Shown here piece after piece: positions 26,450-35,601 of a DNA stretch of 64,000 nt; the first letter of the stretch is position 1, and each line of letters begins with the position of its first letter. The stretch spans positions 173,604 to 237,603 of the forward strand of contig NZ_KK211403.1 of assembly GCF_000622145.1 (NCBI RefSeq), read 5' to 3'. The translations under genes and the position numbers were made by a program. The notes below the pieces were generated by a model. That model was not told where the DNA came from. It ran no database searches and saw only the letters and a program-made list of their open reading frames with translations. Source of the stretch: Paracoccus yeei ATCC BAA-599 (GTDB lineage Bacteria; Pseudomonadota; Alphaproteobacteria; Rhodobacterales; Rhodobacteraceae).

Positions 26450-27313
26450 GTGGTGACGAACTCTGCCAAGTCGGACGACATCGACGATTCCTCGGCTCCG
26501 CTGGTCGAGCATCTCAAGGAATTGCGCAGCCGGTTGATCTGGTCGGTGCTGGCCTTTGTCGTGGCCATGGTGCTGTGCTATTTCGTCTGGAACCCGATCT
26601 TCGACTTCCTGACCCAGCCGGTCTGCATGGCGCTGGAAAAACGCGGCCAGACCTGTGGGCTGATCCTGCTGAAGATGCAGGAGGGGTTCTTCGTCGCCAT
26701 GCGGATCGCCTTCTTCGGCGGCTTCGTGCTGGCCTTTCCGGTCGTCGGATACCAGCTGTGGCGTTTCGTCGCGCCGGGGCTTTACCGCACCGAGAAAAAC
26801 GCGCTGCTGCCGTTCCTGATCGCCTCGCCGGTGATGTTCCTGCTGGGCGCGGCCTTTGCCTACTACATCATCCTGCCCTGGGCTTTCGATTTCTTCCTGG
26901 GCTTCCAGCAGGGGCCGCTGGCGCTGCCCGACGATCCCGCGACCGCGGCGGCGCAAGGGGCGGCTGCCGCCGGTGCCGCCAAGGAACCTTGGGCCGGCAT
27001 CGTCTTTCAGGGCTCGGTCGAGGAATATCTGGCGTTGACCACGAAGTTCATCCTGGCCTTCGGCCTGTCGTTCCAGCTGCCGGTGGCGCTGACGCTGATG
27101 GGCAAGGCGGGTCTGGTCAGTTCCGAAGGGTTGGCGAGCGTGCGCCGCTATGCGATCATCGTGATCCTTGTCCTGGCCGCGATGGTGACGCCGCCCGACG
27201 TGATCAGCCAGATCGTGCTGTTCAGCGTGATCTATGGGCTTTACGAAGTGTCCATCATTCTGGTCCGCCGGATCGAACGCAAGCGTGCCCTGGAAGAAGA
27301 AGCCGATGTCTAG
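26450..27313 (+). CDS. tatC: Sec-independent protein translocase subunit TatC
   Basis: 287 residues with six membrane helices. It is the receptor for twin-arginine signal peptides. The N-terminal HLKELRSRL and the periplasmic loop with APGLYRTEKN are typical. About 30 extra residues (AAAQGAAAAGAAKEPW) extend the loop before FQGSVEEYLALTTKF. Start is GTG 26450 (a second GTG follows directly) after an AGGAAAG Shine-Dalgarno. The end overlaps the ATPase gene by 8 bases. Confidence 0.95.
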   Translation: MVTNSAKSDDIDDSSAPLVEHLKELRSRLIWSVLAFVVAMVLCYFVWNPIFDFLTQPVCMALEKRGQTCGLILLKMQEGFFVAMRIAFFGGFVLAFPVVGYQLWRFVAPGLYRTEKNALLPFLIASPVMFLLGAAFAYYIILPWAFDFFLGFQQGPLALPDDPATAAAQGAAAAGAAKEPWAGIVFQGSVEEYLALTTKFILAFGLSFQLPVALTLMGKAGLVSSEGLASVRRYAIIVILVLAAMVTPPDVISQIVLFSVIYGLYEVSIILVRRIERKRALEEEADV

Positions 27314-28148
27314 GAAACTGATGACCCGCGTGGCCGAGGCGCTTGAGCGCATCGCGCCTCCGCCCGCGCCCGAACCCAGCTTTACCGAGGCGACTGCCTT
27401 TGTCTGGCACCCCGACCCCGACCGGCTGGAGCCGGTGCCCGATGTGGCCCGCGTCGATCTGGTCCAGCTGATCGGCATTGACCGCGCCCGCGACACGCTG
27501 CTGGCCAACACGCTGCAATTCGCCCGCGGCCATGCGGCGAACAATGCCCTGCTTTGGGGGTCGCGGGGGATGGGCAAGTCCTCTCTGGTCAAGGCTGTCC
27601 ATGCCGAGGCCGTGCGTCAGGGCCTGCCCCTGGTGCTGGTCGAGATCGCGCGCGAGGACCTGGGCTCCGTCGGGCGCCTGCTGACGATCCTGGGCAGGGC
27701 CAAGGATCGCCGGTTTCTGCTGTTCTCGGACGACCTCTCCTTCAGCCATGACGATACGCAGTACAAGTCGCTGAAGGCGGTGCTGGACGGCGGGATCGCC
27801 GGGCGCCCGTCGAACGTGGTGCTTTATGCGACCTCGAACCGGCGTCACCTGATGCCGCGCGACATGATCGACAACGAACGCTCCACCGCGATCCATCCCG
27901 GCGAGGCTGTCGAGGAAAAGGTCTCGCTCTCGGATCGGTTCGGGCTGTGGCTGGGCTTTCATCCCTGTTCCCAGGACGAATACCTGGCGATGGTGCGCGG
28001 CTATTGCGACGCCTATGGCCTGGACGTCGCCGAGGACGCGCTGCGCGCCGAGGCCATCGAATGGCAGGCGACGCGCGGCGGCCGCTCCGGCCGCGTGGCA
28101 TGGCAGTTCTTCACCGACCTGGCCGGCCGCAACGGCATCGCCGTCTAA
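27306..28148 (+). CDS. DUF815 family AAA-type ATPase
   Basis: 280 residues. The P-loop GSRGMGKSS lies at 85-93 and a Walker B-like FLLFSDDLSF follows near 140. ATSNRRHLMPRDM (sensor 1) and LSDRFGLWLGFHP are the family blocks. DUF815 proteins are AAA+ ATPases of unknown role. The start lies inside the end of tatC (8-base overlap), so it is translated with the Tat operon. A role in Tat or membrane-protein quality control is only suggested by position. Confidence 0.85.
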   Translation: MSRKLMTRVAEALERIAPPPAPEPSFTEATAFVWHPDPDRLEPVPDVARVDLVQLIGIDRARDTLLANTLQFARGHAANNALLWGSRGMGKSSLVKAVHAEAVRQGLPLVLVEIAREDLGSVGRLLTILGRAKDRRFLLFSDDLSFSHDDTQYKSLKAVLDGGIAGRPSNVVLYATSNRRHLMPRDMIDNERSTAIHPGEAVEEKVSLSDRFGLWLGFHPCSQDEYLAMVRGYCDAYGLDVAEDALRAEAIEWQATRGGRSGRVAWQFFTDLAGRNGIAV

Positions 28149-28683
28149 GGCTTTCCTTTGCCGCAGCGCGGCAAGCGAAGGTGGGGGTGCGCTTGCAGGA
28201 AAGCCGCCCGTGCCATCGCTGCAAGCAAATCTTGCCAACCGTCGGGTAAGACACGGCTTGCGCTGGTCATAGTTTGCGATTGCTGCAAGAGCAAGTTGCC
28301 CGCACAGGCGCAAAATTCCGACAATTTTAGTGAACCAGACAGGTTGCGCCGGAATTCTGATAGGCTAGAAAATTAATAACCGGGTGAGAACAGTGCCCAG
28401 CCTCACCCGGTTTCGCCTGAACCTAAGAAGAGAAAATCGTTAACGGCGTAGAAGCAAAATTGCACAGAAAGGCGGGGGGGTGAAACCTGCCTTTTTAGTG
28501 AGGTTTTGCTGGTTTTACTCTGCCTTCGGGTGAAAAGCCCGGCATTTCTTCACCCAAACGGGTCAACCTTAAATTGTATAAGGCGCCAGGTGCATTGTAT
28601 GCAGTTGTGCGCAACATGGCTCTGGCCAGAATCGGCGCAGGCAGCCATATTCTGCACCTGCAAAAACCCCAAAGGGGCATGTC
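28149..28683. other. 535-base gene-free region with hairpins
   Basis: No supportable gene on either strand. Base composition is clearly more AT-rich than the flanks, especially 28300-28570. It contains a strong perfect hairpin at 28378-28412, a second inverted repeat (GGGTGAA 28528-28534, TTCACCC 28549-28555), and the start region of the glycosyltransferase-like gene. A small RNA or long 5' leader is possible. Confidence 0.6.
28378..28413 (+). terminator. perfect 11-bp hairpin followed by TTT
   Basis: AACCGGGTGAG (28378-28388) and CTCACCCGGTT (28402-28412) pair perfectly around a 13-base loop. It stands 230 bases after the DUF815 stop, so it may end the tat operon or an intergenic RNA. Confidence 0.6.
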
Positions 28684-29805
28684 GTGACCAGTATTTCACC
28701 CAAGGCGGGTGACGAATCGCACCGTCTGGACCGCGTGGCGCGCCGTGCCGCCCGGCAGGCCGCGAACCAAGCCGCGCGCGAGGAGCGCCGGCTGGCCCGC
28801 CAGGCCGAGCGTCGGAGCCGCACTGCGCCCTTCAACATCCTGATCGTGGCCCAGGCCGGGCGCATCGCCCGGCAGGCGGTGCTGTTCGCTGCCAGTCTGC
28901 GGCGCAGCGCGCCGGGGTTTCGCGGCCGCCTGATCGTGGCCGAGCCGCGTGCGGAGGCGGCCTGGGCCGGCGCCGAGGTCGCCCTGGACGACGCGACGCG
29001 CGCCCTGCTGACCGCCCTTGGCGCCGAGGTGCTGCCCTTTACCGCCCGGCACTTCGGCCGGTCCTATCCCTATGGCAACAAGATCGAGGCGCTGGCCCTG
29101 CTGCCCCCGGCCGAGCCCTTCGCCTTTTTCGACAGCGACACGCTGGTGACGGGGCCGTTGGAGCGGCTGGCCGATTTTTCCCGTCCCAGCGCCTCGATGC
29201 GCCGGGGCGGCACCTGGCCGCAGCCGCCGCTTTACGGGCCGGACTACGCGGGTATCTGGCGCTCGCTTTACGACCGCTTCGGGCTGGACTTCGAAAGCTC
29301 TCTGGACCCCAGCCAATACGACGACCATTGGGAGCGGTATCTGTATTTCAACGCCGGCTGGTTCCTGGGCCCTGATCCGCAGGAATTCGGGCGGCGCTTT
29401 CTGGACTGGGCCATTGCCGTGCGCGACGACCCGGGCGAGGCGCTGGCCTGCCAAAGCCTCGACCCCTGGCTGGATCAGATCGTCCTGCCGCTGGTCGTCC
29501 ATTCCCTGGGCGGCGGGCGCCCGGGCCCTGCGCTTGCGGGCCTTGATGGCGCGCTGACCTGCCATTACCGCGACCTGTCGCTGCTTTATGCGCGCGAGCC
29601 GGAGCCCGCGCTGGATCTGCTTGAATCGCTTCTGCAGGACCGCGACATCGCCGCCCTGTTCGCTGAGGATCCGGCCGTCCAGCGCCTGGTGCTGGCGGGC
29701 GAGGGGCGGTCGGTCGTCCGTCCCCTGTTCGGCCCCGAGGCGGCGAGCCTGCCCGAACAGCCGATCCGCCAGCGCCTCAAGCGCGCGGGGCTGTGGTTCC
29801 GCTAG
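28684..29805 (+). CDS. glycosyltransferase-like protein with basic N-terminal helix
   Basis: 373 residues from GTG 28684; AAAGGGG six bases before fits as Shine-Dalgarno, and an ATG at 28679 is out of frame. Residues 12-46 are almost only Arg/Ala/Gln/Glu (RRAARQAANQAAREERRLARQAERR), a long basic helix. From residue 50 a GT-A-like fold is suggested: NILIVAQAG, then YGNKIEALALL and FAFFDSDTLV with a DxD motif at 150-152 (donor sugar and metal binding), and FNAGWFLGPDP later. Family cannot be named with certainty. No sugar gene is near. The basic helix could bind membrane or nucleic acid. Confidence 0.6.
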   Translation: MTSISPKAGDESHRLDRVARRAARQAANQAAREERRLARQAERRSRTAPFNILIVAQAGRIARQAVLFAASLRRSAPGFRGRLIVAEPRAEAAWAGAEVALDDATRALLTALGAEVLPFTARHFGRSYPYGNKIEALALLPPAEPFAFFDSDTLVTGPLERLADFSRPSASMRRGGTWPQPPLYGPDYAGIWRSLYDRFGLDFESSLDPSQYDDHWERYLYFNAGWFLGPDPQEFGRRFLDWAIAVRDDPGEALACQSLDPWLDQIVLPLVVHSLGGGRPGPALAGLDGALTCHYRDLSLLYAREPEPALDLLESLLQDRDIAALFAEDPAVQRLVLAGEGRSVVRPLFGPEAASLPEQPIRQRLKRAGLWFR

Positions 29806-29832
29806 ACGGCCGCAGCCCCGCCCGGGCCGGCC

Positions 29833-32745
29833 TCAGCCCAGCACGGCGTCGCAGCGCGCGCAGGTGCCGGGATGGGCGTGGGTGCCGACGTCGGGCAGGA
29901 TCTTCCAGCAGCGCTGGCATTTCTCGCCCTCGGCCGGCTCGAAGACCACGCCGACGCCCGGCACGTCGGGCAGGCGGAACGCCTCGCCCGGGGCGGGGTC
30001 GGCGGTCAGCCCCAGATCCGAGGTGATGCAGACATCCGCGAAATCGACCGATTTCAGCGCGGCCAGCGTCTCGGCGTCCTCGACATGGACGACCGGGGCA
30101 GCCTCGAGGCTGGCGCCGATCACCTTGTCGCTGCGCTTGACCTCCAGCGCCGCGGTCACCACGCGGCGGGCGCGGCGGATCGCGTCCCATTTCTGGGCCA
30201 GAGGCTCGTTCAGCCAGTCCGCCGGCGTTACCGGGAAATCGTGCAGATGCACGCTGTCGTCCTCGGACGGGAAGCGGGCCAGCCAGACGTCCTCCATGGT
30301 AAAGGGCAGGATCGGGGCCAGCCAGGTCACCAGCCGGTGGAACAGGATGTCCAGCACCGTGCGCGCCGCCCGCCTGCGCAGCGCATCCGGCGCGTCGCAG
30401 TAAAGCGCGTCCTTGCGGATGTCGAAATAGAAGGACGACAGGTCCACGGTCGCGAACTGGAACACGGTCTGGAACACGCCCTGGAAATCATAGGCGTCAT
30501 AGCCCCGGCGCAATTGGTGGTCGATTTGCGCCAGCCGGTGCAGCACCCATTGCTCCAGTTCGGGCATCGCCTCGGGGGCGACCGCCTCGGCCTCGGCAAA
30601 GCCGTCGAGGTTCCCCAAGACAAAGCGCAGCGTGTTGCGCAGGCGGCGATAGCTGTCGGCGGTGCCCTTCAGGATCTCCTTCCCGATGCGCAGGTCGGCG
30701 GTGTAATCCGACTGCGCCACCCAAAGCCGCAGGATATCGGCGCCGTAGTCCTTGATCACATCCGCCGGCGCCACGGTGTTGCCCAGAGACTTGGACATCT
30801 TCATGCCCTTTTCGTCCAGGGTAAAGCCATGGGTCAGCACGCCCTTGTAGGGCGCCCGGCCCTTGGTCGCGCAGGCCTGCAGCAGGGACGAATGGAACCA
30901 GCCGCGATGCTGGTCGGTGCCTTCCAGGTACAGATCCGCAATCCCGTCGGGCGAGCCGTCGGCGCGGTCGCGGATCACGAAGGCATGGGTCGAGCCGCTG
31001 TCGAACCAGACGTCCAGCACGTCCATGACCTGCTCGTAATCGTCGGGGTTTGCCACGCCGTCCAGGGCCCGCGCCTTGAAGTCCTCGCGGTACCAGACGT
31101 CCGCGCCTTCCTTCTCGAAGGCCTCGATGATGCGGTCGTTCACGCGTTGGTCGCGCAGCAGAAAATCGGCATCCGTCGGCCGCGCGCCCTTCCTGACGAA
31201 GCAGGTCAGCGGCACGCCCCAGGCGCGTTGGCGCGACAGCACCCAGTCCGGGCGATTCTCGATCATCGAATAAAGGCGATTGCGCCCGGTCCGCGGCGTC
31301 CAGCGCACCAGCCTGTCGATGCTGGCCAGGGCACGGGCACGGATGGTGTCGCCGTATTCCCCCATGCCGTCGTCCAGCACCTTGTCGATGGCGGCGAACC
31401 ACTGCGGCGTGTTGCGATAGATCAGCGGCGCCTTGGACCGCCAGCTGTGCGGATAGCTGTGCTTGACCTTTCCCTTGGCCAGCAGTGCGCCGCTATAGGC
31501 CAGCTGCTTGATGACGCCGACATTGGCCGGCCCCTCCTTGCCCTCGGGGGTCAGGATGGCCTGGCCGCCGAACAGCGGCAGGTCGGTGCGATAGCTGCCA
31601 TCGGCCTCGACGTTGTAGGTCATCGGCAGGCCGAACTTCAGCCCCAGCTGATAGTCGTCGTCGCCGTGGCTGGGCGCGGTGTGCACGAACCCGGTGCCTG
31701 CGTCATCGGTGACGTGATCGCCCGGCAGCAGGGGAACGTCATAGTCCCATTCACCCGCCGCACCCTCGACGCCGCGGAAGGGATGGGAAAGCACGACCCC
31801 CTCCATGTCGGCGGCGGCGACATCGCCGACCCGCGTCAGCGCCTCGATCCTCGCGGCCTGCTTCACGCTCTCGGCCAGGGCATCGGCCAGCACCAGCAAC
31901 TCGCCGGGCTTCGCCGTCGCGTTCTCGGCCACCGCGCCCACTTGGTAAAGCCCATAGGCGATGGCCGGGTTATAGGCCACGGCGCGATTCTGCGGGATGG
32001 TCCAGGGGGTGGTGGTCCAGATCACCACGCTGGCAGACTTCCTTGTTGCCCAAATACCCTGCGACGTCGCCACCGGGAACCGCACCCAGATCGTATGGCT
32101 GGTGTGGTCGTGATACTCCACCTCGGCCTCGGCCAGCGCGGTCTTTTCGACCGGAGACCACATCACCGGCTTCGAGCCTTGGTACAGGCTGCCGTTCATC
32201 AGAAGCTTCATGAACTCGGCCGCGATCACCGCCTCGGCGTGATAGTCCATCGTCAGATAGGGGTCGTCCCATTTGCCGGTGACGCCCAGCCGCTTGAACT
32301 GCTCGCGCTGGACCTCGACCCAGCCCTTGGCAAAGGCGCGGCATTCCTGGCGGAACTCGACCACGTCCACGTCGTCCTTGCGCTGCTGGCGCTCGCGATA
32401 CTGCTCCTCGATCTTCCATTCGATGGGCAGGCCATGGCAGTCCCAGCCCGGCACATAGCGCGCATCGCGGCCCATCATCTGCTGGCTGCGGGTGATGAAG
32501 TCCTTGAGCACCTTGTTCAGCGCGTGCCCGATGTGCAGATTGCCGTTCGCATAGGGCGGGCCGTCGTGCAGGATAAAGGGCGTGCGGTCGCTTTTCTGCC
32601 GCAGCCGGTCATAGATGCCCAGCCGTTCCCACCGGGCCAGCCATTCGGGTTCGCGCTGGGGCAGGCCGGCGCGCATCGGAAAATCGGTCTGGGGCAGGAA
32701 AACGGTATCGCGGTAGTCGGGCGCGGTCGTGGTCGTATCGCTCAT
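29833..32745 (-). CDS. ileS: isoleucyl-tRNA synthetase
   Basis: 970 residues. Class I synthetase charging tRNA-Ile, with an editing domain that removes valine. HIGH is at 71-74 and KMSKS near 648; the C-terminal zinc ribbon CQRCWK...CARC is present, as in the bacterial mupirocin-sensitive type. ATG 32745 (MSDTTTTAPDY) is chosen over an ATG 33 bases upstream. It is divergent from the truncated haemoglobin gene; the 210-base gap has no T-box. Confidence 0.97.
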   Translation of the reverse strand: MSDTTTTAPDYRDTVFLPQTDFPMRAGLPQREPEWLARWERLGIYDRLRQKSDRTPFILHDGPPYANGNLHIGHALNKVLKDFITRSQQMMGRDARYVPGWDCHGLPIEWKIEEQYRERQQRKDDVDVVEFRQECRAFAKGWVEVQREQFKRLGVTGKWDDPYLTMDYHAEAVIAAEFMKLLMNGSLYQGSKPVMWSPVEKTALAEAEVEYHDHTSHTIWVRFPVATSQGIWATRKSASVVIWTTTPWTIPQNRAVAYNPAIAYGLYQVGAVAENATAKPGELLVLADALAESVKQAARIEALTRVGDVAAADMEGVVLSHPFRGVEGAAGEWDYDVPLLPGDHVTDDAGTGFVHTAPSHGDDDYQLGLKFGLPMTYNVEADGSYRTDLPLFGGQAILTPEGKEGPANVGVIKQLAYSGALLAKGKVKHSYPHSWRSKAPLIYRNTPQWFAAIDKVLDDGMGEYGDTIRARALASIDRLVRWTPRTGRNRLYSMIENRPDWVLSRQRAWGVPLTCFVRKGARPTDADFLLRDQRVNDRIIEAFEKEGADVWYREDFKARALDGVANPDDYEQVMDVLDVWFDSGSTHAFVIRDRADGSPDGIADLYLEGTDQHRGWFHSSLLQACATKGRAPYKGVLTHGFTLDEKGMKMSKSLGNTVAPADVIKDYGADILRLWVAQSDYTADLRIGKEILKGTADSYRRLRNTLRFVLGNLDGFAEAEAVAPEAMPELEQWVLHRLAQIDHQLRRGYDAYDFQGVFQTVFQFATVDLSSFYFDIRKDALYCDAPDALRRRAARTVLDILFHRLVTWLAPILPFTMEDVWLARFPSEDDSVHLHDFPVTPADWLNEPLAQKWDAIRRARRVVTAALEVKRSDKVIGASLEAAPVVHVEDAETLAALKSVDFADVCITSDLGLTADPAPGEAFRLPDVPGVGVVFEPAEGEKCQRCWKILPDVGTHAHPGTCARCDAVLG

Positions 32746-32955
32746 CGGGCGGGAATCCTTGGCTGGCAGGGCAGGCATGCGTGACCCGACGGCGCGGAAC
32801 CCCTACGCCGCCGGGCGAATAATTCGGATGATCCGGCCCACGCTGAACATGGCGGCGGTTATAGGAAACGGGCGCGGGCGCTGCAAGCGCGGCTTGTGCC
32901 CCCTGGGACAACGCGCCGCCTTGCGCGGAACGGGCAAGCGGCCCATATCGCGGCC

Positions 32956-33354
32956 ATGATCCCGCCGCGCATCCCCGTCACCCCCGCACAGATCGACCAG
33001 GTGGTAGCCACCTTCTATGCCGCCGTGCGCCGGCACGAGGTGCTGGGTCCGGTCTTTGCCGCCCATGTCACCGACTGGCCCGCGCATGAAGCCAGGATCG
33101 CCGCCTTCTGGCGCAATGCCATCCTTTACGAGCGCAGCTATGACGGCAGCCCGATGCGGGCGCACATGCGCGCGGGCAATGTCCACGCGGCGCATTTCCT
33201 GGTCTGGCTGATGCTGTTCGACGAAACCCTGCGGCGCACCCTGCCGCCCAACACCGCGCGCGGCTGGTCGGCGCTGGCGCACCGGATCGGGGCGGGCCTG
33301 CGCATGGGGGTGGAAAACATGCAGCCCGCCGCGGGCCCGCCCATCCTGCGCTAG
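32956..33354 (+). CDS. group III truncated haemoglobin
   Basis: 132 residues from ATG 32956. The 2-on-2 globin fold is shown by IDQVVATFYAAVRRHEVLGPVFAAHV, FWRNAILYERSYDGSPMRAH and HFLVWLMLFDETL, all typical of group III (trHbP/Ctb) proteins. The haem proximal His is in the NVHAAHFLVW region. These haem proteins bind O2 or NO; in Campylobacter the homologue moderates oxygen and nitrosative stress. It overlaps the 3' end of the channel gene by 4 bases, convergent. Confidence 0.85.
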   Translation: MIPPRIPVTPAQIDQVVATFYAAVRRHEVLGPVFAAHVTDWPAHEARIAAFWRNAILYERSYDGSPMRAHMRAGNVHAAHFLVWLMLFDETLRRTLPPNTARGWSALAHRIGAGLRMGVENMQPAAGPPILR

Positions 33355-33977
33355 CGCCGGGGCGGGCGCGCCCGATAGGTCGGCAGCCGCCAGCCCAGGA
33401 CCATGCTGCCCGCGCGCAGCGCCAGAACGACCATGGCGCAGGCAATCAGCGCCAGCGGCCGCGCGCAACCCAGGGCCTCCAGCAGCACTGCCGCCAGCGC
33501 GCCCCCAAAGGCCGCGGTGACGTATAGCTCGCCCTGCTTCAGGATCAGCGGCAGCTCGTTGCCGACCACGTCCCGGATCAGCCCGCCGAAGCTGCCCGTC
33601 ACCACGCCCATGGCGACGACGACCACGGGGCTGACGCCTGCCCCCATCGCGACGCCGACGCCCGCGGGCACGGCGACGGCCAGGGCCAGGGCATCCAGCC
33701 ACAAAAGCAGGCGATAGCGGCTTTCGAACAGATGCGCGGTAAAGAACACCAGCACCGCCGCGCCCGAGGTCACCAGCAAAAGCCCCGGCCGCTCGATCCA
33801 GAAGACCGGCACCCGCCCCAGCAGCAGGTCGCGCAACGTGCCGCCGCCGATCCCGGTCAGCGCGGCGAAAAAGATGAATCCGACCAGGTCGAGCTGCGCC
33901 CGGCTGGCGACCAGCGCGCCGGTCAGGGCAAAGACCAGCACGCTGGCGTGATCCAGCAGCGGAACCAGCGCCTGCAT
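33351..33977 (-). CDS. trimeric intracellular cation (TRIC) channel family protein, YicG-like
   Basis: 208 residues and seven predicted membrane helices. There are two internally repeated halves, each with the GG.RD motif of the UPF0126/TRIC family: GIGGGTLRDLLLG near residue 42 and GSFGGLIRDVVGNELP near 130. Bacterial members form trimeric channels that pass monovalent cations in vitro; their physiology is unclear. It follows rnhA directly on the same strand (2 bases). Confidence 0.85.
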   Translation of the reverse strand: MQALVPLLDHASVLVFALTGALVASRAQLDLVGFIFFAALTGIGGGTLRDLLLGRVPVFWIERPGLLLVTSGAAVLVFFTAHLFESRYRLLLWLDALALAVAVPAGVGVAMGAGVSPVVVVAMGVVTGSFGGLIRDVVGNELPLILKQGELYVTAAFGGALAAVLLEALGCARPLALIACAMVVLALRAGSMVLGWRLPTYRARPPRR

Positions 33978-33978
33978 C

Positions 33979-34440
33979 CTAGACCCGCGCGGGCTTGAAG
34001 GGCGCCATGCCGGCGCGGGCCAATTCGTCGGCGCGCTCGTTCTCGGGATGGCCGGCATGGCCCTTGATCCATTTCCAGTGCACCCGGTGGCTGTGCTGGG
34101 CGGCATCCAGCCTTTGCCACAGTTCGGCGTTCTTCACCGGCTTGCGGTCGGCGGTGCGCCAGCCGTTCCGCTTCCAGCCGTGGATCCATTGGGTGACGCC
34201 GTTCTTCACATAGGCGCTGTCGGTGGTGATGGTGATCTCGCTCGGCCGGGTCAGCGCCTCGAGCGCGGCGATGGCGGCCATCAACTCCATGCGGTTGTTG
34301 GTGGTCTGCGCCTCGCCCCCCGAAAGCTCGCGTTCCTTCAGGACGGCGTCGCCGTCGATGGCGCGCATCAGGACGCCCCAACCGCCGGGACCGGGATTGC
34401 CGCTGCACGCGCCGTCGGTCCAGGCGTAAAGCGCGCTCAA
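33979..34440 (-). CDS. rnhA: ribonuclease HI
   Basis: 153 residues. It cuts the RNA strand of RNA-DNA hybrids. The catalytic acidic set is present: Asp9 (AWTDGACSGNPGPGG), Glu in NNRMELMAA, Asp in TTDSAYVKNG and Asp in NERADELA, with GHAGHPENE near the end. No ATG lies near the domain start; TTG at 34440 gives the standard N-terminus and overlaps the stop of the GST gene upstream (TTGA), so translation is probably coupled. Confidence 0.92.
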   Translation of the reverse strand: MSALYAWTDGACSGNPGPGGWGVLMRAIDGDAVLKERELSGGEAQTTNNRMELMAAIAALEALTRPSEITITTDSAYVKNGVTQWIHGWKRNGWRTADRKPVKNAELWQRLDAAQHSHRVHWKWIKGHAGHPENERADELARAGMAPFKPARV

Positions 34441-35042
34441 GCCTCCAGCCCCACATAGCCGGGCAGGCCGGCGACGCGGTCCAGCCAGCGGTTCAGGGCG
34501 GGAAAGCGCGCCATGTCGAAGCCGCTGCGGCTGCCAGCCGTATGGGTGTAGCCGTAAAGGCAAAGATCGGCCAGCGTCGGACCGTCGCCCACAAGCCAGT
34601 CCCGCCCGTCCAGCCGGTCCTCCATGATCTGCAGCAGCGCGTGGCCGCGCTCCAGCAGTTCGGCCATGCGCTCGGGCGTGGCGAGGGCGCGACGATGAGG
34701 GTAATAGGCCAGCGCGCCGCGCACGGCGATTACCGCCTCGTGCTGGTTCTGTTCCCAGAACATCCAGGACGCCATCTCGGCGCGCGCGAAGGCATCGGCA
34801 GGCACGAAGCGCGTGCCCTCGCCCAGCCACCAAAGGATCGCGTTCGATTCCGGCAGTAGCCGGCCGTCGTCCAGTTCCAGCACCGGCGCCTTGCCGAAGG
34901 GCAGGCGGCCCTGGGCCCTGGCCTGGTCCAGCGCCTCGGTCTGGTACTCCACGTCGACGATCTCGCAGTCGCGGCCAAGAAGCGCCAGCAGCAGCCGCAC
35001 CTTGTAGCTGTTTCCCGACGAGGGCATTGAATATAGTTGCAT
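34437..35042 (-). CDS. glutathione S-transferase family protein
   Basis: 201 residues. The thioredoxin-like N-terminal domain (LYSMPSSGNSYKVRLLLALLG; Ser as likely catalytic residue; LPESNAILWWLGEGT for glutathione contact) is followed by the all-helical C-terminal domain. It belongs to the bacterial YfcG/beta-like group by look; substrate unknown. It precedes rnhA in a tight minus-strand pair. Confidence 0.85.
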   Translation of the reverse strand: MQLYSMPSSGNSYKVRLLLALLGRDCEIVDVEYQTEALDQARAQGRLPFGKAPVLELDDGRLLPESNAILWWLGEGTRFVPADAFARAEMASWMFWEQNQHEAVIAVRGALAYYPHRRALATPERMAELLERGHALLQIMEDRLDGRDWLVGDGPTLADLCLYGYTHTAGSRSGFDMARFPALNRWLDRVAGLPGYVGLEA

Positions 35043-35130
35043 TTCATCCGGCCTTGCTAAGTCCCGCGCCACCTGAGGGCGCGCGGGCACTATAGGCCGG
35101 ATCGCCGGGCCCGGCCAGCGCCCCCGGGCC

Positions 35131-35460
35131 TCAGCCGGGCTTGCCCAGATAGGGAATCGCGCCCGCGATGTCGGTGTCGTCGATCAGGCGGAAATGGCTG
35201 ACCGAGCCCGCCTGCCGCGCCTTGCCGAAGGGGGCATATTCGGGATCCTCGGCAAAGGCATGGGCCGAGGCGCGGTCGGGAAACTGGATCAGCGCGATCA
35301 GAGTCTCGTCAGTCCGTGTGCCCTCGAGCGTCTCGATATTGCCGCTGCGCGACAGGTAGCGGCCATTATGCCTGGCCGCGATCTCGTGCACGCGGGCGGC
35401 ATAGTCGGGCACCCAGGCATCGTCGGTGACCTTCACCTCGGCGATCAGATAGACGGTCAT
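35131..35460 (-). CDS. DUF1330 family protein
   Basis: 109 residues. A dimeric alpha-beta barrel (ferredoxin-like) protein: MTVYLIAEVKVTDDAWVPDY at the start and FPDRASAHAFAEDPEYAPFGKAR in the middle are typical of DUF1330. No catalytic role is established for the family. ATG 35460 starts the domain; the frame opens 13 codons earlier. It stands alone, 89 bases before the GST start. Confidence 0.85.
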   Translation of the reverse strand: MTVYLIAEVKVTDDAWVPDYAARVHEIAARHNGRYLSRSGNIETLEGTRTDETLIALIQFPDRASAHAFAEDPEYAPFGKARQAGSVSHFRLIDDTDIAGAIPYLGKPG

Positions 35461-35601
35461 TGGTTTTCCCCTCCCTTGATGACGGCGGCAGGGGACCACC
35501 CCATGCGCGCGGCCAGCTTAAGCGGGCGCCCTGTCCCGCGGCAACAGCGACAAGGGGGGGGATAGGGCCCCCGCGCGCCACCTGTGGGAGAGGTCGCGAA
35601 C

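Noticed and set aside
32746..32955. NO-responsive (NnrR/NsrR) or FNR site before the truncated haemoglobin
   Set aside because: No TTGAT-N4-ATCAA-like or clear NsrR dyad in the 210 bases between ileS and the globin gene.
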